In this document: in pieces, positions 53,016-64,000 of the stretch
Layout of the letters: each line of letters starts with the position of its first letter
Position numbering within the stretch: the stretch's first letter is position 1
Assembly: GCF_036373705.1 (NCBI RefSeq)
Contig: NC_089857.1
Coordinates: 38,512,784 to 38,576,783 of the forward strand
Source of the DNA: Amia ocellicauda
Lineage: Eukaryota; Chordata; Actinopteri; Amiiformes; Amiidae
Length of the DNA: 64,000 bases
Direction: 5' to 3'
Position numbers and translations under genes: made by a program
Notes under the pieces: model-generated
The model's input: the letters and a program-made list of their open reading frames with translations, nothing else
Database searches by the model: none
What the model was told of the DNA's origin: nothing

Positions 53016-53342
53016 ATACCGGCAACTGTGGACACTGTCAGCCAGCAGTCTGGACCCGAGCCCCGTCTCAGGTGACACAGTCTGGCCGCACCTCTCCACA
53101 GGCTCTGGAGAAGGACCGTCAGGCAAGGTTCTGCGAATGGGATGAATATGTTGCTGTGGGCAAACAGGCTGCCGTGCTCCAGCAATTGAACCCCTTGTAC
53201 TGCTGTGGACCCAGGGAACTCATCTGATGCCCCTTTCCACAGCTTGATCTTTGGGGGGGGTTTCCCTTTTTTATTTCCTGGGGTGGGGGGTGGCCTGACA
53301 GTTAAAAAAATATTCTTCAAAGTGGAGTACCGTAAACTTGAT
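53016..53342 (+). other. CSNK1G3 5' UTR in the first coding exon, with three uORFs
   Basis: The acceptor TTGCTTGTCTTCTAG precedes ATACCGGCAACTGTGG. Short upstream ORFs lie at 53137-53145 (2 codons), 53142-53189 (15 codons) and 53227-53247 (6 codons), each with its own stop. G-rich tracts (eight G at about 53252, then GGGGTGGGGGGTGG at about 53279) lie just before the start codon. Both features usually lower translation. The CSNK1G3 frame stays open upstream to 53205 but without an ATG. Confidence 0.7.
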
Positions 53343-56300
53343 ATGGACAGCAAAAAGAAGGACAAGGACAAACCCGATGAAAGGATGGCGAGGCCGAGCG
53401 GCCGGTCCGGACACACTCCCCGTGGCACGGGCTCCAGCTCAGGGGTGCTCATGGTGGGACCCAACTTCCGTGTGGGCAAGAAGATAGGATGTGGGAACTT
53501 TGGGGAACTTAGATTAGGTAAGAATACAAGTCACCCGACTGCTGCGTAATGCGGCCAAGCTTTCCGAATGTGATCATTATTGTGTCATTTAATTTGTTTC
53601 TAATTAAGTATTATTATTATTTTTTTTTACTTTGAACCTGACAGCATAATATATTATATGTTCATTAGTGTATCTACTTGAGTTCGTTGACCTGCTTAAT
53701 AAATATAAATTCTGGCAAAATCCCTGCCCATAATCTTGACCCTGCATTTTTCAGTAATACGCAATTACTGTTGCCTGCAAGATAAATAAGTTGTGTAGTA
53801 ATAATCCCTAATAATCGATAGAGTTTAAAGGTTGTTACATTGGTAGAACAGACCTGTATTTAATATTTTCTTTGTTGCTTCCTTTTTTATTTTATACCAA
53901 ACTGCAGGATAGATATTTAAATTGCTAAAACCTTTTTAAAATAACATCTGTTTTCTATTGTTCTGTTGCCACCAGTGGATCTTGTCATTCTGCAGTGTTA
54001 ATGTATTACTCGGAGCTGATTGCCGTAACTTGTATAAGATGTAAGATTTGCATTCTCAAATCCTGGTCTGCTGGTGTTCCCTGAGGGATTGGGTCGGAGT
54101 TCTGGAGATGTAAGGTCTGCTAAGCCTGGAAGCCATGCAACAGGATGATCTTTACTTATCTTTCGTCCTGGAAATGTATCTGACAAAGATTGAACATGAA
54201 AGTAATCATGTGCAGGAGCACTCTTATAATGGAATAACGTGGTCAAGGTCAGCATGTGGAAGGTCATTAAGATATGATTAAATGCTGTGTAACCAGACAA
54301 ACATGTAAAATGCTACAGTTGCTGAAGTGTCCGAGAAATAACATGTGGCCCAATCACACAATGGCATGGGGATCAAACTGTATGTGTTCTTTTGTCTCAT
54401 GGAGACATTGGCCATTCCCTCATGTCTTTTTAGCTTGTTAGTAAGAGAATATTCTTCAGCAAATTGGGTTACTGTTGTTCTTCATTTTTGTGTGTCGTGG
54501 TATAGTCTAGCGATTGTTATTTGCAGCTCGGTTTTATTTCCTTCAGAGAGCAAAAATTGCTTACTGCTTTCTGTGAATGGATATTCGTACATTCTTAGGC
54601 CGGAGTACTGAGGAGTTTTATGTCTGTCTGTCTGTCTGTCGTGATGTGACTTATTGTACCACATGTGAATCTGAATAGGACCATCACACACCATTTTAGT
54701 CAAACAAAAATGGCTGTCTTGGGAGATTTGGCTGTTTTGTTGGATTTTGTAATTGATACCTTTACATCCTATTTTTCTTCTGTAGCAGATGGCATTCATC
54801 AGCACGTTAGTTTTTCTTCTATACACCAGGAATATGTGGAGTGAACCCTGTTACTCTTGTGTCCCTTCGACATTTTAAAAAAACCTCTCATTCAAAGGAA
54901 TTCTGGATCTTCATGGCCAGACCTGCGAGAGTGGATGGCAACTCTCACCCGGGTCCCCAACACTTACAGTAAAACCATAGAAAAAAAATTGAGAAACCTG
55001 GGTGGGCAAAACAGATGTATAGTTTAGTTTTTTCTGGGTTTGCTGATGTTGATGTACTTTCTAAACTCTACCAAACAAGTATTGCTGCTAGAAGAAGCTT
55101 GTTCAGCTTGCAGAGCAGGGGAAGAATGAGATCCCATAGCTTGTGTGCTGCTTGGGTAGAGAGACGGAACAAGGTGAGGCTGTTCAAGGTGACATTGAAG
55201 CGAGCGGCTGGACCAGCCAGTCTTTCCCATTGGAGATTACGCTCTACTGTTGTCGTATTTGTCTTTGAAGATCATAAGTTATCACTTAAAATATCCTGAC
55301 CCGTTTCAGGTTTGGATCATGCTGTTGCTCCCACCGTAGCACGTGTGTAAATACCTGTTATATATAGTGAAAATGGGCACTGCTGTTATTGGATCTTTCT
55401 TCCTGACTATAAAGGCATATAGTGCAGGAACAGTTCAGATGTATTGAAATAAAAACCTGCCTTAACATTGAAACTCATCATTTTGTTCCCCAAGTGTTAG
55501 GTAATATGACAGTACTGTTTACCCATATATTAGAACTGACGTTGGAGGTCCCAGCAGTACAGTCCCATTTAAAGAGGAGACTAATCATTTCCTTTGTCAC
55601 ACTGCGGATATTTTGAGCAACCTGCTATTGATGATCTCCTCAGAGCCGACCCTCATCTCTGAAGTGCCTCAGTCATTATTACAAAGGGCTCAGCGCTCCT
55701 TCTGATCCAATGACAATTGTAATACTCTACGGGCTGCAAACTATTTTCAGGCATTCATTTAAGATGAAAATAAAGGATTCAGAATCACCATGAGATCAGC
55801 TGGGGGGATTAGATTAGATACTATATCCTTGTATTCTTTTCATTTTTTATAAAACCTTTTTTAGAAACACTGATTCTTTTTCAGGCAGCATATGGTATAA
55901 TAAACTGAAACTATTCTATAAAGGAGTGTTTCCTACCTTGAAATGTGCACAGAATATCACAAAATAATAACAGCCAGTTATTATTTTCTCCAAAAGGTAA
56001 ATATTTTTTCTTCTTACATGATCTAATACATTAAAGACACACACCTACTTAACTTTGTGGCACACCATGATCAGTTTAATTCTGTCAGAAACATTTAATT
56101 TACATTAATGAGAAGTTGTTTTCTTATTTATGCATTTCGTTTTTCTCATGCGTGACTCAAAATAAAATCTGTGGCGGCGGGTTGGGAAGCACTGATCTAG
56201 AGCGCCGATTAAGGTAAAGTGTTTTGAAGTGGAAAGCATTGTGATCATGATAAGCAGCTTGTACAGTGAGGGGAAAAAAGTTTTTGATCCCCTGATGATT

Positions 56301-59300
56301 TGCCCACTTACAAAGAAATGATCAGTCTATAATTTTAATGGTAGGTGTATTTTAACAGTGAGAGACAGAATAACAACAAAAAAATCCAGAAAAACGCATT
56401 TCAAAAAAGTTATAAATTGATTTGCATGTTAATGAGGGAAATAAGTATTTGATCCCCTATCAATCAGCAAGATTTCTGGCTCCCTGGTGTCTTTTATACA
56501 GGTAATGAGCTGAGATTAGGGGCACTCTCTTAAAGGGATTGCTCCTAATCTCAGCTCGTTACCTGTATAAACGACACCTGTCCACAGAAACAATCAATCA
56601 ATCAGATTCCAAACTCTCCACCATGGCCAAGACCAAAGAGCTGTCCAAGGATGTCAGAGACAAGATTGTAGACCTACACAAGGCTGGAATGGGCTACAAG
56701 ACCATCGCCAAGCAGCTTGGTGAGAAGGTGACAACAGTTGGTGCGATTATTCGCAAATGGAAGAAACACAAAATAACTGTCAGTCTCCCTCGGTCTGGGG
56801 TTCCATGCAAGATCTCACCTCATGGAGTTTCAATGATCATGAGAACGGTGAGGAATCAGCCCAGAACTACACGGGAGGATCTTGTTAATGATCTCAAGGC
56901 AGCTGGGACCATAGTCACCAAGAAAACAATTGGTAACACACTACGCCGTGAAGGACTGAAATCCTGCAGCGCCCGCAAGGTCCCCCTGCTCAAGAAAGCA
57001 CATGTACAGGCCCGTCTGAAGTTTGCCAATGAACATCTGAATGATTCAGAGAACTGGGTGAAAGTGTTGTGGTCAGATGAGACCAAAATCGAGCTCTTTG
57101 GCATCAACTCAACTCGTGTTTGGAGGAGGAGGAATGACCCCAAGAACACCATCCCCACCGTCAAACATGGAGGTGGAAACATTATGCTTTGGGGGTGTTT
57201 TTCTGCTAAGGGGACAGGACAACTGCACCGCATCAAAGGGACGATGGACGGGGCCATGTACCGTCAAATCTTGGGTGAGAACCTCCTTCCCTCAGCCAGG
57301 GCATTGAAAGTGGGTCGTGGATGGGTATTCCAGCATGACAATGACCCAAAACACACAGCCAAGGCAACAAAGGAGTGGCTCAAGAAGAAGCACATTAACG
57401 TCCTGGAGTGGCCTAGCCAGTCTCCAGACCTTAATCCCATAGAAAATCTGTGGAGGGAGCTGAAGGTTCGAGTTGCCAAACGTCAGCCTCGAAACCTTAA
57501 TGACTTGGAGAGGATCTGCAAAGAGGAGTGGGACAGAATCCCTCCTGAGATGTGTGCAAACCTGGTGGCCACCTACAAGAAATGTCTGACCTCTGTGATT
57601 GCCAACAAGGGTTTTGCCACCAAGTACTAAGTCGAAGGGGCCAAATACTTATTTCCCTCATTAACATGCAAATCAATTTATAACTTTTTTGAAATACGTT
57701 TTTCTGGATTTTTTTCTTGTTATTCTGTCTCTCACTGTTAAAATACACCTATCATTAAAATTATAGACTGATCATTTCTTTGTCAGTGGGCAAACGTACA
57801 AAATCAGCAGGGGATCAAATACTTTTTTCCCTCACTATGTTTTAAAATATACAATTGTCGGCCTTTCATGAGCAGTGGGAGGGTGTGAAAATGCTCAGTC
57901 ATTGTGATATCTTTTACCTGCATGAAATAGGATGTTTCTAGACAGGTTATGGTCAGTATGTGTCAGTAGAAAAGACTGGAATATGGCAACTGTTGACACA
58001 CTTGGAAACAACATACCCATTAATTCCTAATCCTTTCACTGCAAAGACTGGCTTTTGAACGCTTTTGTCAGTGAGTCGAGATTTACAGGTATCTTTGTTG
58101 CTGACACAACATGGCTCAGCAAGGATCTGTACACGCATGCAGATGTTGACTTCCTGTGTACACTACAGCACAGTGCTGATGGTACAGATATTCATTTCAA
58201 CATTAGCTTCAGTTTAATAAATTCTTGTGTAATTTGACCAATATCTTACAGATTATTATTTAAAAGCAGTGCTTATTTAAAAGTTAATACTTGTATGAAG
58301 GTGTAAATTTGCTATGAACTGTCCTGAAATTGTACTGTGTATGTGTATGTTAGTGATAGTAAGCTGGTGAAACTAATTAGCCTACAGAAAGGCAAGTACC
58401 GTATTTCTAATTAGCAAGTCTCATCTGTCAGCAACGAAAAGAACCTTTGCTGCCAAGATTTAGCATCTCAGCTGGATGAAAATGTCTCTGAAATGAAAAC
58501 GCTTCACTCCTGTAAATCACTCCACTTACGTGCCATGTCATTGTGTTTGTTTAACATTTTCAGTTTGAAGGAAGATGTTGTCTGTAGTTGTGAAGTCTTA
58601 TTTGAACGTGATTAAGACTTTGGGGCTTGAATTGTGCCACAAGATGCTTTGAAATTGAATGTAATTATTTTAAACATTATTTTTGCAGTTCTTTCAAATG
58701 AATGTGCATAATTTCCACTGATCATTTACTGACGTTTAGTGTAATACAATGTGTGTGTGTGTACATGTATATAATATATATTCACACAGTACTGGTTAAA
58801 GTATTTGCCCCATGTCTGATTTTCTACAGTTTTTACAATGAGTGTGGTCTTTTTGTGGGTTGTAGTAAAATATAGAGGTAGTCTGAGAGAACATATTACA
58901 CCAGAGTGTAATGTAATCAAACATGCAATCTTCAGGTGAGAGAACTTTATTCCTGATTTGGGCCAGCCATGCCCATTTAAATCTTTGGCCTTTACCATCA
59001 GAGTGAAGTTGTTGGCACACAAGTTCCAGAGGAACATCATGCCACGAGCAAAATACATTCCTGAAGACCTCTGGAAAAAAGTAGTTGATGTTGAACAGCT
59101 GGGAAAGGGTTGCAAAGCCCTTTCCAAGGTTCTGGTGCTCCTCTGATCCACAGTCAGAGCCATATTGTCCAAATGGAAACAATTTGGGACAGTAGTGAAT
59201 CTTTCCAGATGTGGCCGTCTTGCCAAAATCTCACCTAAAGCAAGGCGTACAATCATCCAGGAAGTCACAAAGAGCCTGAGAACAACATCCCGAGACCTGC

Positions 59301-61629
59301 AGACCTCTCTGCCCCCAAAAATGGGATTCAAGGCAAGGCGGAAACCACTGCTCAGTAAGAACATGGATGCTCATCTTAAGATTTGCCAAAAAGCACCTGG
59401 ATGATCCTCAAGAGTTCTGGAACAACTTTCTATGGACAGATGAGTCAAAAGTGGAACTTTTTGGCCGATATGTACCCTGTTATGCCTGTTAAAAACCAAA
59501 CACTGTATTCCACAGTAAGAACCTCATACCAACGGTCAAGTATGGTGTTGGTAGAGTCAGGGTTTGGGGATGCTTTACTGCATCAGGACCTAGATCCCTT
59601 ACCATAATTAAATTAATCAGTTCATGCTCGAAAACCCACACATGTCACTGAATTGAAGCAGTTCTGCATAGAGGAGTGGGCCAAAACTCCTCCATAATGC
59701 TGCGAGAGACTTCTCAATAACTACAGGAAGCATTTTGTTGCAGTTATTGCTGCTTAAGGTGGTGTAACCAATTATAGGAGGGGAAATGCCTTGTTCACAC
59801 GTGACATTGGGTGTTACATAACTTACTTTAATAAATAAAAGAAATAACAACATAATGTTGATACTTATTTTTTTCACTCAGGCTCGCTTGTATCTAATAT
59901 TAGGGTTTGCCTGAAGATCTGTTAACATTCAGTGTCAAACATAAGCAAGAATGCAGAAAATCAGACAGGGGACAAATACTTTTTTACAGTTTCTGTATAT
60001 TTACTTTATATGTATGTGTGTATATACATATACATTTATTTAATGTTGGTCTTGAACTAAACTTGCTTAAATGTTCAGTGCAAAGCATTAGCTGACAAAA
60101 CCAGCAACGATTTTATAATAATGTGCTATAAATGGCATGCATATTAACAAAAGCCATCTTTAGCTTTGTCCCTGCTGTCTTTCAGTGTCTCTGGGCTGAT
60201 GGTAAAAACAACCTGCTACAACTTAAAAGAGTTCCCGGTACAGTGCAATGAACACACGCTCAATACGACAGCATTGTCTGAAGCGCACTGAGCTCTGATT
60301 AAACTATGTCTAATCATTTTCAATTGGATTCATGCTCCTACTTATTGGTATCACAGTGATCAAAGCTTTAGTTTGGCTACACATGACTACCAGGAAAATC
60401 CCAAAGCCCAATAGCAAAGTGGTCCAACATGGTTCTGGAAAGCCCTTGTGTATAGTAGGTGATCTGCAGTCAGTTTCAAATTTACATTTCCCAGATCTGA
60501 AAATGTGGTATGGATTAGAATCTAGCTGTAGCTTTTCTTTTTTCATTGAGAGAGGTGTCATGCTAGAATGTAATGAACATTGCAAAATATAGCAGAATTA
60601 ATGGTTTTACTCATTTTCCTTGGAAGCTAAATGTATGAAGGTTTTGATTTAATCTATGTTTTGTCATTAAAAAAAAAATTCAGAGAACAAGTGCTTTGTG
60701 TGATATTTTGCAGTTTGTACAAGGTTGTGTAATTGGAGATAAAGGTGGGGCCAAACTGTGACACTAATTGTATGGGATTTTAGGATATCAGTTGCTTTTG
60801 TTGATAACATGAAATGTGCAGATTCGTCAGTCACACATTACTGCCGCACAGAAGTGGTCCACAGTAACGAACCAACCCACAGTACGTGCAGTAACTTACC
60901 AGAGTCTTGAAGGCTGAGTTAGTGTCAGAAATGTAGAGATGCCTCAATTCACAAGAATACATTTGCTGGCAGTGCAACCATTTCATTAACACGTTTTTTT
61001 CTTTGAGGAACATATAAACTGCAAGAATATGGTGCTACTTACGGATATCATAAGATTGCTGATAAACATGTTAAACCAGCGTTTGCAGAAGGAAGTTTGC
61101 AATTTGTAAACTCTCTTTAGCTGTCATCGTACTTAATGTAACATTGTTGTCCTTTAAATATGGGAAGATGTCATGGCTGAAGTGCTATTTTTCTGTGATG
61201 TGTGAGTTGTCACTTGTGCCTGTACAGTAATCTGTGTTGTCTGTCTGACTGCTAGGAATAAAAGAACATAATTAGTCATGTTTGTTAGATTGTCTTGCCC
61301 ATTTGTAATGGACAAATTGAGCTTGCCAGGCTGATAGTAAATTTATGATTGATTTTTTACATTCTTTTTTAAAAGTACTAAAGGTCAAAACTCTTAATTT
61401 GTCAATTTTGTTTCTACTTTGCAGGTAAAAATTTGTATACAAACGAGTATGTTGCAATTAAGCTGGTAAGTATCTTTTTCTATTCAGTTAGTTCAGCAAT
61501 TTATAGATTTCACCTAAGCTTTTAAAAATTTAGTTTTTACTTTTTATTTTTAAAAACAGGAACCAATGAAGTCCAGGGCACCACAATTGCACTTGGAATA
61601 TAGATTCTACAAGCAGCTAGGATCGGGAG
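53343..61629 (+). CDS. CSNK1G3: CSNK1G3, casein kinase 1 gamma 3 (5' part, continues past the window)
   Basis: A CK1-family Ser/Thr kinase; the gamma forms are palmitoylated at the C-terminus, sit at the plasma membrane and phosphorylate LRP6 in Wnt signalling (family knowledge). Exons here: 53343-53517 (coding part), 61425-61465 and 61560-61629, with GT-AG junctions and phases 1, 0 and 1. They encode about 95 residues: the N-terminal extension [20 protein letters not shown], then [20 protein letters not shown] with the glycine-rich loop, [10 protein letters not shown] with the ATP-binding lysine, and [14 protein letters not shown] of the C-helix region. Absence of the catalytic loop is due to the window edge, not truncation; I found no later exon before 64000. 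The N-terminal extension and REF-like start fit gamma 3 better than gamma 1 or 2, and adjacency to CEP120 supports this. Confidence 0.93.
53518..56263 (+). other. CSNK1G3 intron, left part
   Basis: AT-rich intron sequence with a short (TCTG)n run at 54621-54640. No other supported feature lies before the Tc1 element. Confidence 0.65.
56264..57837 (+). mobile_element. Tc1-like transposon, type A copy 2, nearly intact
   Basis: Sister of 10748-12327, about 1574 bp. The left end CAGTGAGGGGAAAAAAGTTT follows TA at 56262-56263. The right end is CCCTCACTATG instead of CCCTCACTGTA, so the terminal bases and flanking TA have decayed. Long IR/DR-type inverted repeats and the leader hairpin (with mismatches) are present. 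It lies in the CSNK1G3 intron in the same orientation as the gene. Confidence 0.93.
56623..57630 (+). CDS. Tc1-like DD34E transposase, uninterrupted
   Basis: An open frame of 335 codons from an ATG in good Kozak context (CCACCATGG) to TAA, the usual size for Tc1 transposases (about 340). Order: paired-like HTH ([20 protein letters not shown]), second HTH ([16 protein letters not shown]), [19 protein letters not shown] glycine-rich box, and a catalytic triad in [20 protein letters not shown] and [10 protein letters not shown]. The second D and the E are 34 residues apart, so DD34E. No stop or frameshift occurs, unlike its sister. Single-residue changes may still have killed it, and the right terminus is damaged. 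The element may provide transposase in trans. Confidence 0.9.
   Translation: MAKTKELSKDVRDKIVDLHKAGMGYKTIAKQLGEKVTTVGAIIRKWKKHKITVSLPRSGVPCKISPHGVSMIMRTVRNQPRTTREDLVNDLKAAGTIVTKKTIGNTLRREGLKSCSARKVPLLKKAHVQARLKFANEHLNDSENWVKVLWSDETKIELFGINSTRVWRRRNDPKNTIPTVKHGGGNIMLWGCFSAKGTGQLHRIKGTMDGAMYRQILGENLLPSARALKVGRGWVFQHDNDPKHTAKATKEWLKKKHINVLEWPSQSPDLNPIENLWRELKVRVAKRQPRNLNDLERICKEEWDRIPPEMCANLVATYKKCLTSVIANKGFATKY
57838..58786 (+). other. CSNK1G3 intron between two Tc1 elements
   Basis: AT-rich intron DNA with a TG/TA repeat at about 58750-58780. Nothing else recognised. Confidence 0.65.
58787..59995 (+). mobile_element. Old Tc1-like element, type C, heavily degraded
   Basis: The ends contain AAGTATTTGCCCCATGTCTG and the reverse complement of AAGTATTTGTCCCCTGTCTG, both followed by ATTTTCT, so they are inverted repeats. 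The interior is a ruined transposase gene. It is far more diverged than types A and B and so is probably older. Confidence 0.8.
59038..59755 (+). pseudogene. Tc1-like transposase remnant, type C
   Basis: Recognisable pieces are [20 protein letters not shown] (HTH start), [19 protein letters not shown] after a stop, [20 protein letters not shown], and [12 protein letters not shown] in a shifted frame near 59430. Multiple stops and frameshifts occur. Near 59675 EEWAKTPP with [17 protein letters not shown] residues matches the C-terminal end of Tc1 transposases. Confidence 0.75.
59996..61424 (+). other. CSNK1G3 intron, right part
   Basis: AT-rich intron ending in the TTTCTACTTTGCAG acceptor. 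No further feature recognised. Confidence 0.65.
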
Positions 61630-64000
61630 GTAAGAATTGTGGTTATATTTCTCAAATGCTCAAAATGGGGGGTTTCTTTGCCACTCTGTAGTAGGAGTTA
61701 ATATCATTTTAATGTTAGTATTCCTTCTTATTTCATACCTGTTTCCTTTGCTTTTTGTTCTTAGATTATTTTTAAGTTGTATTGCATACAAAAATGCTTC
61801 TACGGCTTTACAAAACTAAGAGATTGGAAGAAGGAATTGCTAGTGTTTGTCTATTAGTGTTACACACACTGAAACTTTCAATTTGCAAAATATCCAAGCC
61901 AATTAATTTGTTTTACCTGACATTACACTGTCCAGGTCTTAATACAAATATATAGTTTTTATTGTAAACTAAAACCACCTCATGAGTTTATCATTAATTG
62001 CTTAATGGTAATATTTGTTTCTGACTTGTAATCGTTAGTTCAATGATCGTCTGAGAACCCCTTATTTATTACAACTCAATTGAATTTAGATTTGTATGAC
62101 TTTTAAATGTTCTTTAAATGTCACAGTTGTGTCACAACAGAGAATACACCTTCAATTCAAAGCTGACTAAAACACACACAAAATTCTATACACCGTATTA
62201 TCTCGAGACTGTTAATTGTCTGAGGCCATCAGTTTTTAATAGAATTGTCCTTAATCTAATAGCCAGGTATCATCATGATAACTGTGAACAGTTTAGGATT
62301 TAATTTAGAGAGCAGCAGTAGAACGTACAAATTAATCAATTGGGGGAAAAAAAATCTCCTTCACTTTGACCTTGTCGATCAATAATGTATTAAGGGTCCT
62401 CACAGATGCTGGACAGGAGCTTGGGGGACATGGTCTTTTTGTGGTCCTGTTAATAAAGCAGCAATCTCAGATGTAGATCTGTCCCTTGAGGACTTAAACT
62501 AAATTAAAACTCTGGCATGGATTGATTCTGCTGCCTGCCGCTGCAACAAGTACAGCCCAGCGTGTACAATGGGAGCACTGGTGACCTTCCACAGACAGGC
62601 CCTCGAATCCAACACCAGGGATTTTACCTTCCTTTCAAGAACAGCCTCAAAAAATATAAATCCTCAGCTGTACCAAATGTGTGTATAAGGTTGAAAAAAC
62701 CGCATCAACAACATGTATGTATATGTAGATGTAACGCCATCTTTTTTATTTATGGAATCGCATAAGAATTTGTTCTTAGAGTTTGGTCAGGGACTCCAAA
62801 AATACATAGTAGGGAGCCTGGATTCATTCATATCTGCTGTAAAAATGTTGTTAAAATGCCAGAAGCCAGCCTTCCACGTTTGCCTGGCCTGTGTATGTAT
62901 AACCAGAATTACAAGCAGAAAAGCATATCTAGGCTGAGCGAACAAGTTGTTAATTGAAAGGATGCAATCATAGTTTCTGACACTTTCCTGTGTATTGCAG
63001 AAGGTATTCAATCAGTGCAAAAAGCATTTTCGTTTGCTTCCAGACATCGCTGTTCTACATCTTGATTTGGTTTATTCTGGGGTTTGAAGAGAAGGCACAT
63101 CTCATTTATTTTGGGGAAGTTGCAATTTAAATTGAACTCTCTGGACAATTGATCCTTATTTTCATTTCACTCTCTGGTGACAGTTGCATGTTCAGTTTAA
63201 GTGACCTATTAATAATAATAACAACAATAATTATAATAATCTTTCAGCCCATCATATCAAGAGAACATAGTATAATGTGCCTTTTGGTTAGAGCTATAGA
63301 TTGACTCAAATATGGGGATATGAATTAAGTATATTTTAGTGTTTCAGTCTTATATCTATATTTGAATGATCCTTAGTGGTTTCTTTAGCATTCTTTCATA
63401 CTACTATCATCATCATGGGATGTTTGGCACACTCTTTGAGATGCAGCAAATTGCTCCCGTGGAAAAGCGATGCATGGCTTGATGTGGCTTTTAGAAGCAC
63501 TTTCTGTTTCATTAATAATTTCAGTAAAGCAGGTGCAGCGCAGCTAATGAATATATGGAGTTTATTTACATTGGCACCTTATTGATATGATTAATAAGGA
63601 CTTTATTCAAATAGAAAGTGTATCGTGCATGACTGATGGTAATGAAAAGTTTGACTTTTTAAATATTGGAAGCCTTTGCATAACCCAGGGTCTTATTTTA
63701 AGAAGCTTTTACCATTTTTGAACTGTTGTTGATTCAAGCGGTTTTATAATTTTTACCAGTGAACTTTGTAGAGCCTTGACTACTAAACACCATAGGCTGC
63801 CATACACATCTCTGCAACATTTGTCATTTTACAGCCAAGAGAATTACTTGAAATGGGTGTAAAACTGTACTGTTGGAAACGTGCATTACTGAAATGTGAA
63901 TTGCAAACTAGAGTCACTGCTTGTAAAGTATCTTAATGGCATAAGTGGGTTGTTAAAATGCAGTGTTATACTTTTTAGTGTGTGTAAAAATGTTTCTTTT
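61630..64000 (+). other. CSNK1G3 intron, truncated by the window edge
   Basis: Starts with the donor GTAAGA after exon 61560-61629. The next exon should begin with an Asp-Gly-Ile-Pro-type stretch of the kinase N-lobe; I did not find it before the edge. No other gene recognised. Confidence 0.6.

Noticed and set aside
53205..53342. N-terminal extension of CSNK1G3
   Set aside because: The frame is open but has no ATG; the family start MxxKKKDKDK lies at 53343.

Overview
This window looks like nuclear DNA of a ray-finned fish. It is AT-rich and intron-rich, with split vertebrate genes (GT-AG junctions), several Tc1-like transposons, a piggyBac element, L2/CR1-type LINE pieces and many short inverted-repeat elements. 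I see nothing bacterial: no operons and no rRNA or tRNA gene that I could recognise. The species cannot be fixed from the sequence alone.

Layout. (1) 1743-21139, minus strand: a complete 20-coding-exon CEP120 gene (centriole elongation and ciliogenesis factor). The exons join in phase to 979 codons plus stop. Its introns hold one Tc1-like element, a short inverted-repeat element and an L2 tail. (2) 21479-24413: a degenerate piggyBac element just upstream of the CEP120 first exon, itself split by a second type of Tc1 element. (3) 24.4-32.3 kb: repeat-rich intergenic DNA with a Tc1 remnant, a CR1-like LINE 3' part and an L2 LINE with a broken reverse transcriptase. (4) 32.6-35.6 kb, plus strand: a candidate gene of unknown identity, with a helical N-terminal part, a glutamate-rich tail, one in-frame TGA at an inferred exon junction, and clustered AATAAA signals. 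(5) 35.7-47.7 kb: intergenic DNA with more transposon pieces, including a second copy of the nested Tc1 type. (6) 47.87-48.95 kb, plus strand: a second unidentified two-exon candidate with a good polyadenylation signal. (7) 49.67-49.96 kb: a GC-box and CCAAT-rich promoter-like region. (8) 53016 to beyond the right edge, plus strand: the 5' part of CSNK1G3 (casein kinase 1 gamma 3), with three short upstream ORFs. Its first large intron holds a Tc1 copy with an uninterrupted DD34E transposase and an older ruined Tc1 relative.

CEP120 and CSNK1G3 are adjacent and head-to-head, which to my knowledge is also their arrangement in human 5q23. They are not expected to act in one pathway. The most unusual items are the two unidentified genes between them, the in-frame TGA, a perfect 66-bp palindrome, a GC-AG intron in CEP120, and two sibling Tc1 copies that lost different catalytic aspartates. 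I did not find a clear new multi-gene system. Exon boundaries were read by eye from splice consensus and reading phase.
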